64,000 nt of DNA from Streptomyces sp. MMG1533 (GCF_001279775.1 NZ_LGDG01000243.1:1-64000), one strand, 5' to 3'; positions 18,095 through 28,314 are shown, counted from the first letter of the stretch. Program-made: numbers and translations. Notes: generated by a model not told the origin, from the letters alone.

Positions 18095-18243
18095 ATGAAG
18101 TTCGTCCAGATCATCGACTTCGAGACCGACCGCATGGAAGAGATGGGGGATCCGGCTCAGGCGATGCAGGAGCGGGCCGCAGGCAGCGGCCCCACGAACA
18201 GCCTCGTACGACTGCGACGTGCTGGAGATGACCGAGTTCAAGT
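18095..18243 (+). pseudogene. Shrunken remnant of a small (~100-residue) monooxygenase-like protein
   Basis: An ATG with GGGTGGGAGG just upstream begins MKFVQIIDFETDRMEEM, which resembles the start of small Streptomyces proteins of about 100 residues (dimeric alpha/beta-barrel type). The frame then loses similarity within ~45 codons. In another frame a C-terminal-like end, SYDCDVLEMTEFK followed by a stop, appears at about 18202-18243. Both ends are present but the middle is mostly missing and the frame is shifted, so this reads as an internal deletion. The family memory is not checked by search; an alternative is a short unrelated ORF. Confidence 0.45.
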
Positions 18244-18400
18244 GACGCCTACGGGTCCCCGCACACCGATCAGTCCCGGCGGGCGAGGCGGACGCGAGCC
18301 GCAGCATGGAGGGCGCCCTTACGGTGCGTACATCGTGCATGCCGCGTCAACTGCCCATGGTGGTCGCGGGTGACGGGGGCGCACGGGCGCGCGGCGCGCG

Positions 18401-19447
18401 TCAGTACGTGACGGTGATGCGCCGGGCGGGGCCGTCGACGCGGACCGTGCCGCCGTAGGGGATGACGAGTTGTGGATCGGTGTGCCCGAAGTCGACGTCG
18501 AGAACGATCAGGGTGTCGGGGGCGTACGCCCGCATGGCGCGCAGTACGGCATCGCGCTGCTCGGCGGCGTAACGAGCGGCCTCCTGCGGGCTGTTGGGGC
18601 GCTCGAAGGACCAGGTCCTCGCTCGGCCCATCAGCAGTGCGGAGAAGCGGTGGAGCAGCCCGCGCTCGCCCATGCTCCGCAGCGTGCAGAAGACCTCCGT
18701 GGCACTCGGCATGTCCTCCGAGGTCTCCAGCAACAGCACTCCGCCGTCGTACTCCGTCAGGTCGTGCGAGACCTCTCGGTCGGCCATCAGCAGCCAGCCG
18801 ATGATCTCCAGGCAGCCGCCCCAACTCCGGCCCTCGACCACCCGGTCGGCGTTCACCCAGGTCCACCCGGAGCCGGGCCGGGTCTGGGGCTCCGCGTCGA
18901 AGGTCGCGGGGTCGGCCCAGTCGCGGTCGACGTCGTTCCAGCGCTCGGCGGGCCTGAGCTCGTACTCGCCGGTGGTGAACAGCGCGGCCCGCAGGGATTC
19001 GGCGGTCTGCGGATGCATGGCACCGGGGCGGCCCAGCTCGCACATCACGGACGTACCGTGGTAGCCGACGATTCCGGCATTGCGCAGATAGGCGAGCAGG
19101 TTCGTGTTGTCGCTCATCCCGAAGAAGGGCTTCGGGTTCGCGGCGATCAACTCCCGGTCCAGCAGCGGCAGCACGGTGATCTGGTCGTCGCCGCCGATCG
19201 ACGCGACGACCGCCTTGATGTCCGGGTCCGCGAAGGCGGCGTGGATGTCGTCGGCCCGCTCCTGCGGTGTGGAGCCCATCCTGCGCGTCGCCGGATACTC
19301 GACGGGTTCGAGTCCGTAGTCCTTGCGCAGTCGCTCCAGCCCCAGCTCGTAAGGGCGCGGGAAGAGCCCGGGCAGACCGGCCGACGGCGAGATCACGGCT
19401 ATGCGGTCGCCGGGCGACGGCTTGGGCGGGTACGAGATCGTCGTCAT
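18401..19447 (-). CDS. S66 family LD-carboxypeptidase (MccF-like)
   Basis: 348-residue serine peptidase of the LD-carboxypeptidase/MccF family. The N-terminal [15 protein letters not shown], the nucleophile-elbow-type [13 protein letters not shown] (Ser in GMSD) and the later LLLETSED and VDFGHTDPQ, which supply Glu and His, form the family triad. It trims tetrapeptide stems of recycled peptidoglycan or cleaves peptide-nucleotide antibiotics like microcin C; the longer form seen here is closer to MccF. The ATG at 19447 has no obvious ribosome site. It is divergent from aroQ, about 100 bases between starts. Confidence 0.88.
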   Translation of the reverse strand: MTTISYPPKPSPGDRIAVISPSAGLPGLFPRPYELGLERLRKDYGLEPVEYPATRRMGSTPQERADDIHAAFADPDIKAVVASIGGDDQITVLPLLDRELIAANPKPFFGMSDNTNLLAYLRNAGIVGYHGTSVMCELGRPGAMHPQTAESLRAALFTTGEYELRPAERWNDVDRDWADPATFDAEPQTRPGSGWTWVNADRVVEGRSWGGCLEIIGWLLMADREVSHDLTEYDGGVLLLETSEDMPSATEVFCTLRSMGERGLLHRFSALLMGRARTWSFERPNSPQEAARYAAEQRDAVLRAMRAYAPDTLIVLDVDFGHTDPQLVIPYGGTVRVDGPARRITVTY

Positions 19448-19549
19448 GGGGGGAGGGTATGGGCCGACGGCCCGGCCGTGCACCGTGATAAACCGGGTCT
19501 GAGCAGCGGTCCTCGACGGATCGCCCACCCTGAACGGACCGGAGGAACC

Positions 19550-20023
19550 GTGCCCCGTACCCTGGCCAACGCCCCGATCATGATCCTCAACGGCCCCAAC
19601 CTGAACCTGCTCGGCCAGCGCCAGCCGGAGATCTACGGCTCCGACACCCTCGCCGACGTCGAGGCCCTGTGTGCCAAGGCGGCGGCCGCGCACGGCGGCA
19701 CGGTGGACTTCCGCCAGTCCAACCACGAGGGCGAGTTGGTCGACTGGATCCACGAGGCGCGGCTGAACCACTGCGGGATCGTGATCAACCCCGGCGCCTA
19801 CTCGCACACTTCGGTCGCGATCCTGGATGCGCTCAACACCTGTGACGGCCTTCCGGTGTTGGAGGTCCACATCTCCAACATCCACCAGCGTGAGTCGTTC
19901 CGGCACCACTCGTACGTCTCGCTGCGTGCCAACGGGGTCATCGCGGGGTGCGGAGTGCAGGGGTACGTGTTCGGGGTGGAGCGGGTCGCGGCGCTGGCGG
20001 GGGCGGGGCAGGCCGACGCGTAA
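19550..20023 (+). CDS. aroQ: Type II 3-dehydroquinate dehydratase
   Basis: 157-residue dodecameric-type dehydroquinase, third step of the shikimate pathway (or quinate breakdown). Motifs: [21 protein letters not shown] (catalytic Tyr loop), [36 protein letters not shown], and the catalytic HISN in [20 protein letters not shown]. The GTG start at 19550 has GGAGGA upstream. It is convergent with the ABC operon, about 28 bases apart, with a run of nine C after the stop. Confidence 0.95.
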   Translation: MPRTLANAPIMILNGPNLNLLGQRQPEIYGSDTLADVEALCAKAAAAHGGTVDFRQSNHEGELVDWIHEARLNHCGIVINPGAYSHTSVAILDALNTCDGLPVLEVHISNIHQRESFRHHSYVSLRANGVIAGCGVQGYVFGVERVAALAGAGQADA

Positions 20024-20050
20024 GCGTTTACGCCCCCCCCCGCGGCCCAC

Positions 20051-20803
20051 TCAGAGCCGGCCCGCCTCCACGATCCGTCGCAGAAAGCGTTGCGTGCGTT
20101 CCTCCTGCGGGTCGCCGAAGATCTGCTCGGCGCTGCCACGCTCCAGCACCACGCCGCCGTCCAGGAAACACACCTGGTCGGCGACGTCGCGGGCGAAGCC
20201 CATCTCGTGCGTGGCCAGCACCATGGTCATGCCGTCGTCCTTCAGGTCGCGCACCACGGCGAGGACCTCTCCCACCAGCTCGGGGTCGAGGGCGGCGGTG
20301 ACCTCGTCGAGCAGCAGCAGCCGGGGACGCACGGCCAGGGCGCGCACGATCGCGACCCGCTGCTGCTGTCCGCCGCTCAGCCGGTCCGGGTACTCGCCCG
20401 CTTTCCCTGCGAGGCCGAGCCGCTCCAGCAGCTCACGCGCGCGTGCCTCGGCCTCCGCACGGGACACGCCGTGCACCCGGCGCGGGGCAAGGGTGATGTT
20501 CTCGAGAACCGTCATGTGCGGGAACAGGTTGTACGCCTGGAAGACCACGCCGATGCGGCGGCGTACCGCGTCCTGGTCGACACGCGGATCGGTGATCTCC
20601 TCGTCGTCCAGCCAGATCGCCCCGTCGTCGATGTCCTCCAGGAGGTTGGCGCACCGCAGCAGCGTCGACTTGCCGGAGCCGGAGGCGCCGATCAGCGCGG
20701 TCACCGTGTGCGGGGCGACCTCCAGGTCGACGTCCCGCAGCACGACCGTGCCGCCGAACGTCTTGCGGACCGACTCCATGCGCAGCACGGGGGCGTCACT
20801 CAT
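20051..20803 (-). CDS. Amino-acid ABC transporter ATP-binding protein
   Basis: 250-residue ATPase of the polar-amino-acid (PAAT) uptake family, third gene of its operon. Walker A is GASGSGKST, the signature is LSGGQQQRVAIVRALA, Walker B is LLLLDEVTAALD, and the H-loop is LATHEMGFA. Near-full match to GlnQ/GluA-type proteins. The ATG at 20803 overlaps the permease stop (ATGA), so the two are translationally coupled. Confidence 0.94.
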   Translation of the reverse strand: MSDAPVLRMESVRKTFGGTVVLRDVDLEVAPHTVTALIGASGSGKSTLLRCANLLEDIDDGAIWLDDEEITDPRVDQDAVRRRIGVVFQAYNLFPHMTVLENITLAPRRVHGVSRAEAEARARELLERLGLAGKAGEYPDRLSGGQQQRVAIVRALAVRPRLLLLDEVTAALDPELVGEVLAVVRDLKDDGMTMVLATHEMGFARDVADQVCFLDGGVVLERGSAEQIFGDPQEERTQRFLRRIVEAGRL

Positions 20804-21741
20804 AGGGATCCTCCCTGGGCCCGCTTGCGGTCCATCCGGGCCGTCACCCAGTCCGTGAACCGCGTCATGGGGATGGTCAACGCCACGAAGACCAGGCCCG
20901 CGACGATGTACGGCGTGTAGTTGAGGCTGCGGCCGACGATGATGTCGGCGGCCCGTACGGCGTCCACCGCGCCGCCGATCGACACGAGCCCGGTGTCCTT
21001 CTGGAGCGACACCAGGTCGTTGAGCAGGGGCGGCACCTGACGGCGTACGGCCTGGGGGAGGACGACGTACCGCAGCGCCTGTCGGTTGTTGAGGCCGAGC
21101 GAGCGGGCCGCGGCGCGCTGCGAGGGGTGGACGGACTCGATGCCTGCGCGGAACACCTCCGCGACGTACGCCGAGTACGTCAGCGTCAGCGCCGTACCGC
21201 CCAGCAGTACCGGGTCGACGGTCACGCCCTGCAGCCGCAGCGCGGGGACGCCGAGGACCACGATCATCAGGTTGATGATGAGCGGCAGGCCCCGGAAGAA
21301 GTCGGTGTACGCGGCGGCCAGCACCCGCAGCGGGAAGAAGACCGGGCCGCGCAGTGTGCGCGCGACGGCGATGAGCATCCCGAGGACCAGTACGGCGACA
21401 CCGCAGATCAGCAGCAGCCGGACGTTGAGCCACAGTCCTTCGAGGACCTTGGGCAACGCCTCGCGCGCGTACTCGGCGCTGAAGAACGTCTCCTTGGTGC
21501 GTGGCCAGCCCGGCGCGTTGACGACGACCAGATAGAGGACGACGCCCGTGACCAGGGTCGAGAGCGCGGCGATCGCGGTGGCGCGGCGGGAGCGGGCACG
21601 CTTGTAGGCCTCGCGGTCGATCCGCCGCTGCGAGGGGACGTACCCCTCGCCGTCTCCCGGCCGGCCCGCCTCGCCCTCGCCGGTCACGTCGCCCTTGTCG
21701 TCCGCGCCCTCCTGGCCGGACTCGTCCTTCGTGAGCGTCAC
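20800..21741 (-). CDS. Amino-acid ABC transporter permease
   Basis: 313-residue permease with a long charged N-terminal cytoplasmic tail (about 60 residues) before five or so membrane helices. The EAA-type loop appears in FRAGIESVHPSQRAAARSLGLNNRQALRYVVLPQA, characteristic of the HisM/GlnP family. It forms the channel for the binding protein encoded just upstream. The GTG start at 21741 overlaps the binding-protein stop (GTGA) and its stop overlaps the ATPase start (ATGA). Confidence 0.92.
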   Translation of the reverse strand: MTLTKDESGQEGADDKGDVTGEGEAGRPGDGEGYVPSQRRIDREAYKRARSRRATAIAALSTLVTGVVLYLVVVNAPGWPRTKETFFSAEYAREALPKVLEGLWLNVRLLLICGVAVLVLGMLIAVARTLRGPVFFPLRVLAAAYTDFFRGLPLIINLMIVVLGVPALRLQGVTVDPVLLGGTALTLTYSAYVAEVFRAGIESVHPSQRAAARSLGLNNRQALRYVVLPQAVRRQVPPLLNDLVSLQKDTGLVSIGGAVDAVRAADIIVGRSLNYTPYIVAGLVFVALTIPMTRFTDWVTARMDRKRAQGGSL

Positions 21742-22622
21742 TTGAGCACCGGGGCGTCGACGGCGTCGGACAGCCACTGCTGCTCGAGCTTCGCCAGCGT
21801 GCCGTTCTCGCGGAGGGTGTTGACGGCGTCCGTCACGCACGAGGTGAGCGCGCTGCCCTTGTCGAGCACGAGCCCGAACTGCTCCGGCGTACCGCCCTGG
21901 TTCTCGAACTGCCCCACGATCTTCGCGTCCGTCACCTCGGCCGCGGTGATGTAGAAGGCGGTCGGCAGGTCGACGACGATGGCGTCGACCTGGCCGTTCT
22001 TCAGAGCGGACTTGGCCTGGTCGTTCTTGGCGTAGGCGGCGGGCTCCTGCGTCGGCTTCACCACGTCGTCGATGTAGTTGAGGCTGGTGGTGCCGACCTG
22101 GGCGCCCAGCTTGAGGCCCTTCAGGTCCGCGAGGCTCGTCGCCTTCGCGGCCTTGCTGTCCTTGAGGGCGATCACGGCCTGACGCACGTCGTAGTAGCCG
22201 GACGAGAAGTCCACGGCCTTCTTGCGCTCGTCACTGATCGAGACCTGGTTGATGTCGAAGTCGAACGTCTTCTCACCGGGCGCGAAGGCCTTGTTGAAGG
22301 GGACGCTCTGCCAGACGACGGCACTCTTGTCGTAGCCCAGCTCCTTCGCCACGGCGTATGCCACCGCCGACTCGAATCCCTCGCCGTTCGCGGGCTTGTC
22401 GTCCTTGAACCACGGCTCGTACGCGGGCTCGTCGGTCGCGATGGTCAGCTTGCCGGAGGTCTCGGTGGCCAACTTGCCCTTGGCACAGGTGGTCCCCGCC
22501 GACCCCGAAGGCGTGTCGGCGGCCTTCTCCTCCGGCTGCGGAGCGCAGCCGACGGCGGTGGCGAGCAGGGCTGTGGTCGCGGCGGCGACGGCGCGGTGCA
22601 GCGCGCGCGAGGCAAGATGCAT
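21738..22622 (-). CDS. Amino-acid ABC transporter substrate-binding lipoprotein
   Basis: 294-residue family 3 solute-binding protein, first gene of the uptake operon. A lipoprotein signal ends in the lipobox-like TAVGC, with Cys at about residue 25. The mature part begins near KLTIATDEPAYEPWF and has the FDFDINQVSISDERKKAVDFSSGYY segment typical of polar amino-acid binders. The ATG at 22622 starts the signal peptide; longer readings give low-complexity sequence. The ligand (glutamate, glutamine or other) cannot be fixed from sequence. Confidence 0.92.
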   Translation of the reverse strand: MHLASRALHRAVAAATTALLATAVGCAPQPEEKAADTPSGSAGTTCAKGKLATETSGKLTIATDEPAYEPWFKDDKPANGEGFESAVAYAVAKELGYDKSAVVWQSVPFNKAFAPGEKTFDFDINQVSISDERKKAVDFSSGYYDVRQAVIALKDSKAAKATSLADLKGLKLGAQVGTTSLNYIDDVVKPTQEPAAYAKNDQAKSALKNGQVDAIVVDLPTAFYITAAEVTDAKIVGQFENQGGTPEQFGLVLDKGSALTSCVTDAVNTLRENGTLAKLEQQWLSDAVDAPVLK

Positions 22623-22998
22623 GGCGGGAGAGTGACAGTCCGTCGCCCCGTTTGTCGAGGTCACGGCAGGATTCGTCCGCATAGTGGGAACGGGTGTTGC
22701 GTTCTTGTGAACGCGCCCCGTGAAGTGCGGCTCGCCGGGGCCGCCGGCCGAGGGCGGGGATCGAGAGGCCGGCGGCCCGTACCGCGCAGGAGCCGTCATC
22801 CTGTGCGGGGCTGTCACCAGTTGACTGTGCAATTACGTGCGCCGGGAGCGTGCGCATGGCACCGGCGCGTGTGAAGGGTTCACACGGGGCGTGTGAAACC
22901 GGAGTTGGTGCGGCGCGCGCTCGCCGCCGCCCGGCGCGTCCGGCAGTTCGGCGAAGCCGGGCCGTGCGCCGGAGCTCACCACTTGCGAGCGCCGGGGC
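22623..22998. other. 376-base gap upstream of the amino-acid ABC operon
   Basis: No gene supported. It holds the operon's promoter region and a palindrome at 22868-22886: CGTGTGAA, GGG, TTCACACG, with a third CGTGTGAA copy at 22890-22897. The palindrome looks like a repressor site, but it lies ~245 bases from the operon start, so its target is unclear. Confidence 0.5.
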
Positions 22999-23655
22999 TC
23001 ACCACCCGCGCGCGTGCCACTCCGGCAGATGCGGTCGCTGGGCACCCAGGGTCGTGTCGTTGCCGTGCCCGGGGTACACCCAGGTCTCATCCGGGAGGGC
23101 GCCGAAGATCTTCGTCTCGACGTCGTGGATCAGGCTGGCGAACGCCTTCGGGTCCTTGCGGGTGTTGCCCACGCCGCCCGGGAACAGGCAGTCGCCGGTG
23201 AACACATGGGGATGGCCGTGCGGGTCGTCGTAGACGAGGGCGATCGAGCCCGGCGTGTGGCCGACCAGATGGCGCGCGGTGAGCTCCACGTGCCCCACGC
23301 GGATGGTGTCGCCGTCGTCGACCAGGACGTCGGTCGGTACGGGGATGCCGTCGGCGTCCTCCCGTCCCGCGTACGTGCGCGCGCCCGTGGCAGCGACGAC
23401 CTCGGCGAGCGCCTGCCAGTGGTCGCCGTGCCGGTGCGTGGTGACCACCGACGCGATGCCGTCGTCGCCGATGCTGCCGAGCAGGGTGCCCGCGTCGTTG
23501 GCGGCGTCGATCAGCAGCTGCTCGTCCGTGGCCCGGCAGCGCAGCAGATAGGCGTTGTTGTCCATCGGGCCGACCGCGATCTTGGTGATCATCAGGTCCG
23601 ACAGTTCATGCACGTCGGCCGGGCCACCGACCTTCACCGCTCCGCTGTACGTCAT
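22999..23655 (-). CDS. MBL-fold metallo-hydrolase (glyoxalase II-like)
   Basis: 218 residues of metallo-beta-lactamase fold. The metal motif THRHGDH is followed by GHTPGSIALVY, the FTGDCLFPGGVGNT aspartate loop and a late WVYPGHGNDT histidine, the same order as in glyoxalase II and related thioester hydrolases. In mycothiol-using bacteria such enzymes may act on mycothiol thioesters; this is inference, helped by the mycothiol-type gene next door at 23710. No cofactor or binding partner is visible. Confidence 0.87.
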   Translation of the reverse strand: MTYSGAVKVGGPADVHELSDLMITKIAVGPMDNNAYLLRCRATDEQLLIDAANDAGTLLGSIGDDGIASVVTTHRHGDHWQALAEVVAATGARTYAGREDADGIPVPTDVLVDDGDTIRVGHVELTARHLVGHTPGSIALVYDDPHGHPHVFTGDCLFPGGVGNTRKDPKAFASLIHDVETKIFGALPDETWVYPGHGNDTTLGAQRPHLPEWHARGW

Positions 23656-23709
23656 GGCGGCCAGCCTATAGCGGAGGACGGGGGAGCGGCCCGGCCGAAG
23701 CGGAGCGGA

Positions 23710-24396
23710 CTACAGCGGGGGAAGGGCCGGCAGCGAGCCGCCGTCCACGGTCAGGCCGGATCCGTCACGGCGTCCGGCGAGCCAGCCCAGCAGATCGGCC
23801 CGGCGGCCGGTGACGGTGATCTCCGCCGCCCCGTCGCGGCCGGTCGTGATGTGCCGACCGTCGTCCTGCTCGATCAGCACGGCGGGCACGTCGGGATGGC
23901 CCCGGAAGCGGTCGGCGAGGAAGTCGATCTCGCGCCGGGTGAACTCCTCGGGGAGGTCCTCCAGCTCGTACCCGATCCCGAGGTCCACGTGGTGCAGCTC
24001 CGTCTCGATCCACCGCCGGAACGGCACCCGGGACGCCGCGTCGGTGACCCCGCCCCGCAGCTCGACGGTGCGTGACCAGTCCGCCGGAGCGGCCCCCGCC
24101 TCCTGGAAGCGGGCCGCGCTGTCGCGCAGGTCGGCGAGCTGGACGTCGAGGGAGCGCGGGGCGTCCCGTTCGATGTCGGCGTCCCGGGCGTCCCCGGACA
24201 CGTACATGGGACGGCCTGCGAGGACGTTCACCAGGGCGTCCGCGTTGCGGGCCAGGTGGGCGAGGATGTGGCCGCGGGTCCAGCCGGGCAGCCGTGACGG
24301 CTCGGTCACAGCCGCGTTGTCCAGTTTGGCGACTGCGATGAGCAAGCGTTCGGTCGCGTCACGTACAGACGCCAGGTCATGCGCGTGATCCATCAT
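23710..24396 (-). CDS. Maleylpyruvate isomerase family mycothiol-dependent enzyme
   Basis: 228 residues with the DinB-like four-helix MDMPI N-terminal domain. It is seen in LDNAAVTEPSRLPGWTRGHILAHLARNADAL, whose HxxxH-like histidines bind metal. A C-terminal domain ends ITVTGRRADLLGWLAGR, as in the MDMPI C-terminal family. Members catalyse mycothiol-dependent transfers or isomerisations. The start codon at 24396 is followed by a second ATG; either is possible. It is divergent from uvrA, with ~225 bases between containing the uvrA promoter. Confidence 0.85.
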   Translation of the reverse strand: MMDHAHDLASVRDATERLLIAVAKLDNAAVTEPSRLPGWTRGHILAHLARNADALVNVLAGRPMYVSGDARDADIERDAPRSLDVQLADLRDSAARFQEAGAAPADWSRTVELRGGVTDAASRVPFRRWIETELHHVDLGIGYELEDLPEEFTRREIDFLADRFRGHPDVPAVLIEQDDGRHITTGRDGAAEITVTGRRADLLGWLAGRRDGSGLTVDGGSLPALPPL

Positions 24397-24541
24397 GCTG
24401 CTGACCCTAGCCGCGCCACACCTTTGGGTGAAGGTGGTGAAGCAGTGCCGTTAATCGAATGCACGTGCTATATGGTCGGGCGTGGCGTGGGGCATGCTGG
24501 ATGGCCGGGGATTGTTATGCCTCCTGGGAATCCGACCGGCG

Positions 24542-24564
24542 TTGTCAGTGGCTCCCCCTAGTCT
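24542..24564 (+). promoter_or_regulatory. RecA-independent DNA-damage (PafBC-type) promoter of uvrA
   Basis: TTGTCAGTG (24542-24550), eight bases, TAGTCT (24559-24564). Full match to TTGTCRGTG-N8-TANNNT, giving a ~50-base leader before the uvrA GTG. Confidence 0.85.
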
Positions 24565-24620
24565 GAGAAAGCACGGGGGCCCCGCCCCTGTCACTTCTCT
24601 CAAGAAAGGTGCGGACCGGC

Positions 24621-27600
24621 GTGGCCGACCGTCTCATCGTCCGTGGCGCGCGCGAGCACAACCTGAAGAACGTCTCGCTCGACCTGCCTCGCGACTCGCT
24701 CATCGTCTTCACGGGCCTGTCCGGGTCGGGCAAGTCCTCCCTGGCCTTCGACACCATCTTCGCCGAGGGCCAGCGGCGCTACGTGGAGTCGCTCTCCTCG
24801 TACGCCCGTCAGTTCCTCGGCCAGATGGACAAGCCGGACGTCGACTTCATCGAGGGCCTCTCGCCCGCGGTCTCCATCGACCAGAAGTCGACCTCGCGCA
24901 ACCCGCGCTCGACGGTCGGCACCATCACCGAGGTCTACGACTACCTGCGACTGCTCTTCGCGCGCATCGGCAAACCGCACTGTCCCGAGTGCGGCCGTCC
25001 GATCTCGCGCCAGTCGCCGCAGGCCATCGTCGACAGGGTCCTGGAGCTGCCGGAGGGGAGCCGCTTCCAGGTCTTGTCGCCGCTGGTGCGTGAGCGCAAG
25101 GGCGAGTTCGTCGACCTCTTCGCCGACCTCCAGACCAAGGGCTACTCCCGCGCGCGGGTCGACGGCGAGACCATCCAGCTCTCCAGCCCGCCCACCCTGA
25201 AGAAGCAGGAGAAGCACACCATCGAGGTGGTCGTCGACCGCCTCACGGTGAAGGACTCCGCCAAGCGCCGCCTCACCGACTCCGTCGAGACCGCCCTCGG
25301 CCTGTCCGGCGGCATGGTCGTGCTCGACTTCGTCGACCTCCCCGAGGACGACCCGGAGCGCGAGCGCATGTTCTCGGAGCATCTGTACTGCGCTTACGAC
25401 GACCTGTCCTTCGAAGAGCTGGAGCCCCGCTCCTTCTCCTTCAACTCGCCCTTCGGCGCCTGCCCCGAGTGCACCGGCATCGGCACGCGCATGGAGGTCG
25501 ACCCCGAGCTGATCGTCCCGGACGAGGACAAGTCCCTCGACGAGGGCGCCATCCACCCCTGGTCCCACGGCCACACCAAGGACTACTTCGGCCGCCTGAT
25601 CGGCGCCCTCGCGGACGCGCTGGGATTCCGTACGGACATCCCCTTCGCCGGCCTCCCGCAGCGCGCCAAGAAGGCCCTGCTCCACGGTCACAAGACCCAG
25701 ATCGAGGTCCGCTACCGCAACCGGTACGGCCGCGAGCGCGTCTACACGACCCCGTTCGAAGGCGCCGTCCCCTTCGTCAAGCGCCGCCACAGCGAGTCCG
25801 AGAGCGACGCCGGCCGGGAGCGCTTCGAGGGGTACATGCGTGAGGTGCCCTGCCCCACCTGTGAGGGCACGCGCCTCAAGCCGGTCGTCCTCGCGGTCAC
25901 CGTCATGGGGAAGTCGATCGCCGAGGTCGCTGCGATGTCCATCAGCGACTGCGCGGACTTCCTGGGCGAGCTGAAGCTGACCGCCCGCGACAAGAAGATC
26001 GCCGAGCGCGTGCTGAAGGAGGTCAACGAGCGGCTCAAGTTCCTGGTCGACGTCGGCCTGGACTACCTCTCGCTGAACCGCGCGGCCGGCACGCTGTCCG
26101 GCGGCGAGGCCCAGCGCATCCGCCTCGCCACCCAGATCGGCTCCGGCCTCGTCGGCGTCCTCTACGTCCTCGACGAGCCGTCCATCGGCCTGCACCAGCG
26201 CGACAACCACCGGCTCATCGAGACCCTGGTCCGGCTGCGCGACATGGGTAACACGCTCATCGTCGTCGAGCACGACGAGGACACCATCAAGGTCGCCGAC
26301 TGGATCGTCGACATCGGCCCCGGCGCGGGCGAGCACGGCGGCAACGTCGTGCACAGCGGCTCCCTCAAGGAGCTGCTGGCCAACGACGAGTCGCAGACCG
26401 GCCAGTACCTGTCCGGCAAGAAGGCCATCCCGCTGCCCGACATCCGGCGTCCGCACGACCCGTCCCGCCGGCTCACGGTGCACGGCGCCCGCGAGAACAA
26501 CCTCCAGGACATCGACGTGTCCTTCCCGCTGGGCGTGTTCACCGCGGTCACGGGCGTGTCCGGCTCCGGCAAGTCGACGCTGGTCAACGACATCCTGTAC
26601 ACACACCTGGCCCGCGAGCTCAACGGCGCCCGGAGCGTCCCGGGGCGGCACACGCGCGTGGACGGCGACGACCTCGTCGACAAGGTCGTGCACGTCGACC
26701 AGTCGCCCATCGGCCGTACACCCCGCTCGAACCCGGCGACGTACACCGGTGTCTTCGACCACGTCCGCAAGCTGTTCGCCGAGACCACCGAGGCGAAGGT
26801 CCGCGGCTACATGCCCGGCCGCTTCTCCTTCAACGTCAAGGGCGGCCGCTGCGAGAACTGCGCGGGCGACGGCACGATCAAGATCGAGATGAACTTCCTC
26901 CCGGACGTGTACGTCCCGTGCGAGGTCTGTCACGGCGCCCGGTACAACCGGGAGACCCTGGACGTCCACTACAAGGGCAAGTCCATCGCCGACGTACTGA
27001 ACATGCCGATCGAGGAAGCCATGCACTTCTTCGAGGCCGTGCCCGCGATCTCCCGCCACCTGAAGACGCTCAACGACGTCGGTCTCGGCTATGTCCGCCT
27101 CGGCCAGTCCGCGACCACCCTGTCGGGCGGCGAGGCTCAGCGGGTGAAGCTCGCCAGCGAGCTCCAGAAGCGCTCCACCGGACGCACGGTCTACGTCCTG
27201 GACGAGCCGACCACCGGTCTGCACTTCGAGGACATCAGCAAGCTGCTGACGGTCCTGGCCGGTCTCGTGGACAAGGGCAACACGGTCATCGTCATCGAGC
27301 ACAACCTCGACGTGATCAAGACCGCCGACTGGGTCGTCGACATGGGCCCCGAGGGCGGCGCAGGCGGCGGCCTGGTCGTCGCCGAGGGCACGCCCGAGCA
27401 GGTCGCGGGCGTCCCGGCCAGCCACACCGGCAAGTTCCTCCAGGAGGTCCTCGGCGCCGACCGGATCAGCGACGCGGCCCCGGTGAAGGCCCCGCGCAAG
27501 ACGGCGGCCAGGAAGGCCGTGGCGGCCACGTCGGCGGCGAAGAAGACGGCAACGGCCCGGACGGCCACCGCGAAGACGGCCAAGGCCGTCAACAACACGG

Positions 27601-27674
27601 CGGCGAAGAAGGCGACCGGAGCCACGAAGAAGGCCACGCCCGCGAAGAAGACGACCCGGGCCCGCAAGGCCTGA
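24621..27674 (+). CDS. uvrA: Excinuclease ABC subunit A
   Basis: 1017-residue UvrA, the damage-recognition ATPase of nucleotide excision repair that loads UvrB. Two ABC modules are visible: Walker [13 protein letters not shown] and [11 protein letters not shown], and signature LSGGEAQR twice. Zinc-finger CxxC pairs are in the insertion regions (CPECGRP, CPECTG and CPTCEG, then CENCAGDG with CEVCHG). The GTG at 24621 gives the usual [16 protein letters not shown] start; another GTG lies four codons upstream. The last ~65 residues are a Lys/Ala/Thr-rich tail, H1-histone-like, beyond the normal end of UvrA, known from Streptomyces orthologues. The gene is behind a DNA-damage-type promoter. Confidence 0.97.
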   Translation: MADRLIVRGAREHNLKNVSLDLPRDSLIVFTGLSGSGKSSLAFDTIFAEGQRRYVESLSSYARQFLGQMDKPDVDFIEGLSPAVSIDQKSTSRNPRSTVGTITEVYDYLRLLFARIGKPHCPECGRPISRQSPQAIVDRVLELPEGSRFQVLSPLVRERKGEFVDLFADLQTKGYSRARVDGETIQLSSPPTLKKQEKHTIEVVVDRLTVKDSAKRRLTDSVETALGLSGGMVVLDFVDLPEDDPERERMFSEHLYCAYDDLSFEELEPRSFSFNSPFGACPECTGIGTRMEVDPELIVPDEDKSLDEGAIHPWSHGHTKDYFGRLIGALADALGFRTDIPFAGLPQRAKKALLHGHKTQIEVRYRNRYGRERVYTTPFEGAVPFVKRRHSESESDAGRERFEGYMREVPCPTCEGTRLKPVVLAVTVMGKSIAEVAAMSISDCADFLGELKLTARDKKIAERVLKEVNERLKFLVDVGLDYLSLNRAAGTLSGGEAQRIRLATQIGSGLVGVLYVLDEPSIGLHQRDNHRLIETLVRLRDMGNTLIVVEHDEDTIKVADWIVDIGPGAGEHGGNVVHSGSLKELLANDESQTGQYLSGKKAIPLPDIRRPHDPSRRLTVHGARENNLQDIDVSFPLGVFTAVTGVSGSGKSTLVNDILYTHLARELNGARSVPGRHTRVDGDDLVDKVVHVDQSPIGRTPRSNPATYTGVFDHVRKLFAETTEAKVRGYMPGRFSFNVKGGRCENCAGDGTIKIEMNFLPDVYVPCEVCHGARYNRETLDVHYKGKSIADVLNMPIEEAMHFFEAVPAISRHLKTLNDVGLGYVRLGQSATTLSGGEAQRVKLASELQKRSTGRTVYVLDEPTTGLHFEDISKLLTVLAGLVDKGNTVIVIEHNLDVIKTADWVVDMGPEGGAGGGLVVAEGTPEQVAGVPASHTGKFLQEVLGADRISDAAPVKAPRKTAARKAVAATSAAKKTATARTATAKTAKAVNNTAAKKATGATKKATPAKKTTRARKA

Positions 27675-27855
27675 GGAGAGACCACCGGAGCGGGAACCGC
27701 TGCGGGCTGAGCACCAGAAGCCCGCAGCGGTCCGGGTCTCCCCGAGGACTGCCCCTGCGTTCTTGCCCCGCCTGCGTGCTTACGTCATCGTGATCGTGGC
27801 GGAACTGTCCGTAATCAATCGGGCCGCACCGCAGACGACCACGGAGGGGGAGCCG

Positions 27856-28314
27856 GTGGTGGAACCCGACGTTCCGGCAGCTCGGGGCGGGCCGCCCAAA
27901 CCACGTGCGGCACGGCCCGCCGATGTCACCTGGGAGCGGCTCGAGAACCAGCTGGACTGGTTCGACCGGAAGAGCGGTCTCGCCCAACGGCGCTTCAAGC
28001 AACTGAAGTTGGCCACACTGATGCTGGCGGCCGGTCTCCCCGTGACCGTCGCCGCCTCCGCGCCCGACTGGATCCCGGCATTGATGGGCGCCCTCGTCGC
28101 GGTCATCGAGGGCGCGCAGCAGCTGTTCAAGTTCCAGGAGAACTGGATCAACTACCGGTCCGTGTGTGAGAGCCTGCGCCGCGAGCAGTACCTGTACCTG
28201 GCGCGCGCGGCGCACTACGGCGACACGGCCGACGTCGACACTCTGCTCGCCGAGATGGTGGAGCGGATCATCGGCCAGGAGACCACCCACTGGGTGGAAC
28301 GGGAGGCCACATGA
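27856..28314 (+). CDS. SLATT-domain (DUF4231) two-TM membrane protein
   Basis: 152 residues. After a Pro/Arg-rich start, the DUF4231/SLATT pattern appears: WERLENQLDWFDRKSGLAQRRFKQLK, two adjacent membrane segments (about residues 51-68 and 71-90), then WINYRSVCESLRREQYLYLA and an acidic C-terminal helix. SLATT proteins are predicted pore-forming effectors paired with nucleotide-signal SLOG or SMODS partners. The GTG at 27856 has GGAGGGGGAG upstream; an upstream TTG extension is less likely. The stop overlaps the next start as ATGA, so the two genes are one coupled unit. Family placement is sure; the immune role is inference. Confidence 0.8.
   Translation: MVEPDVPAARGGPPKPRAARPADVTWERLENQLDWFDRKSGLAQRRFKQLKLATLMLAAGLPVTVAASAPDWIPALMGALVAVIEGAQQLFKFQENWINYRSVCESLRREQYLYLARAAHYGDTADVDTLLAEMVERIIGQETTHWVEREAT

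Noticed and set aside
22893..23201. Plus-strand frame beginning MKPELVRRALAAARR
   Set aside because: It runs into the antisense of the MBL gene and becomes Arg/Ala-rich; no family match or ribosome site. The region is better read as promoter DNA.
24600..27425. 941-codon minus-strand frame opposite uvrA
   Set aside because: Antisense shadow. The translation is Val/Asp/Gly/Leu-rich without motifs; uvrA on the plus strand is unmistakable.
27763..27855. Upstream TTG extension of the SLATT protein
   Set aside because: TTG start without a ribosome site; the GTG at 27856 has GGAGGGGGAG at the right distance.
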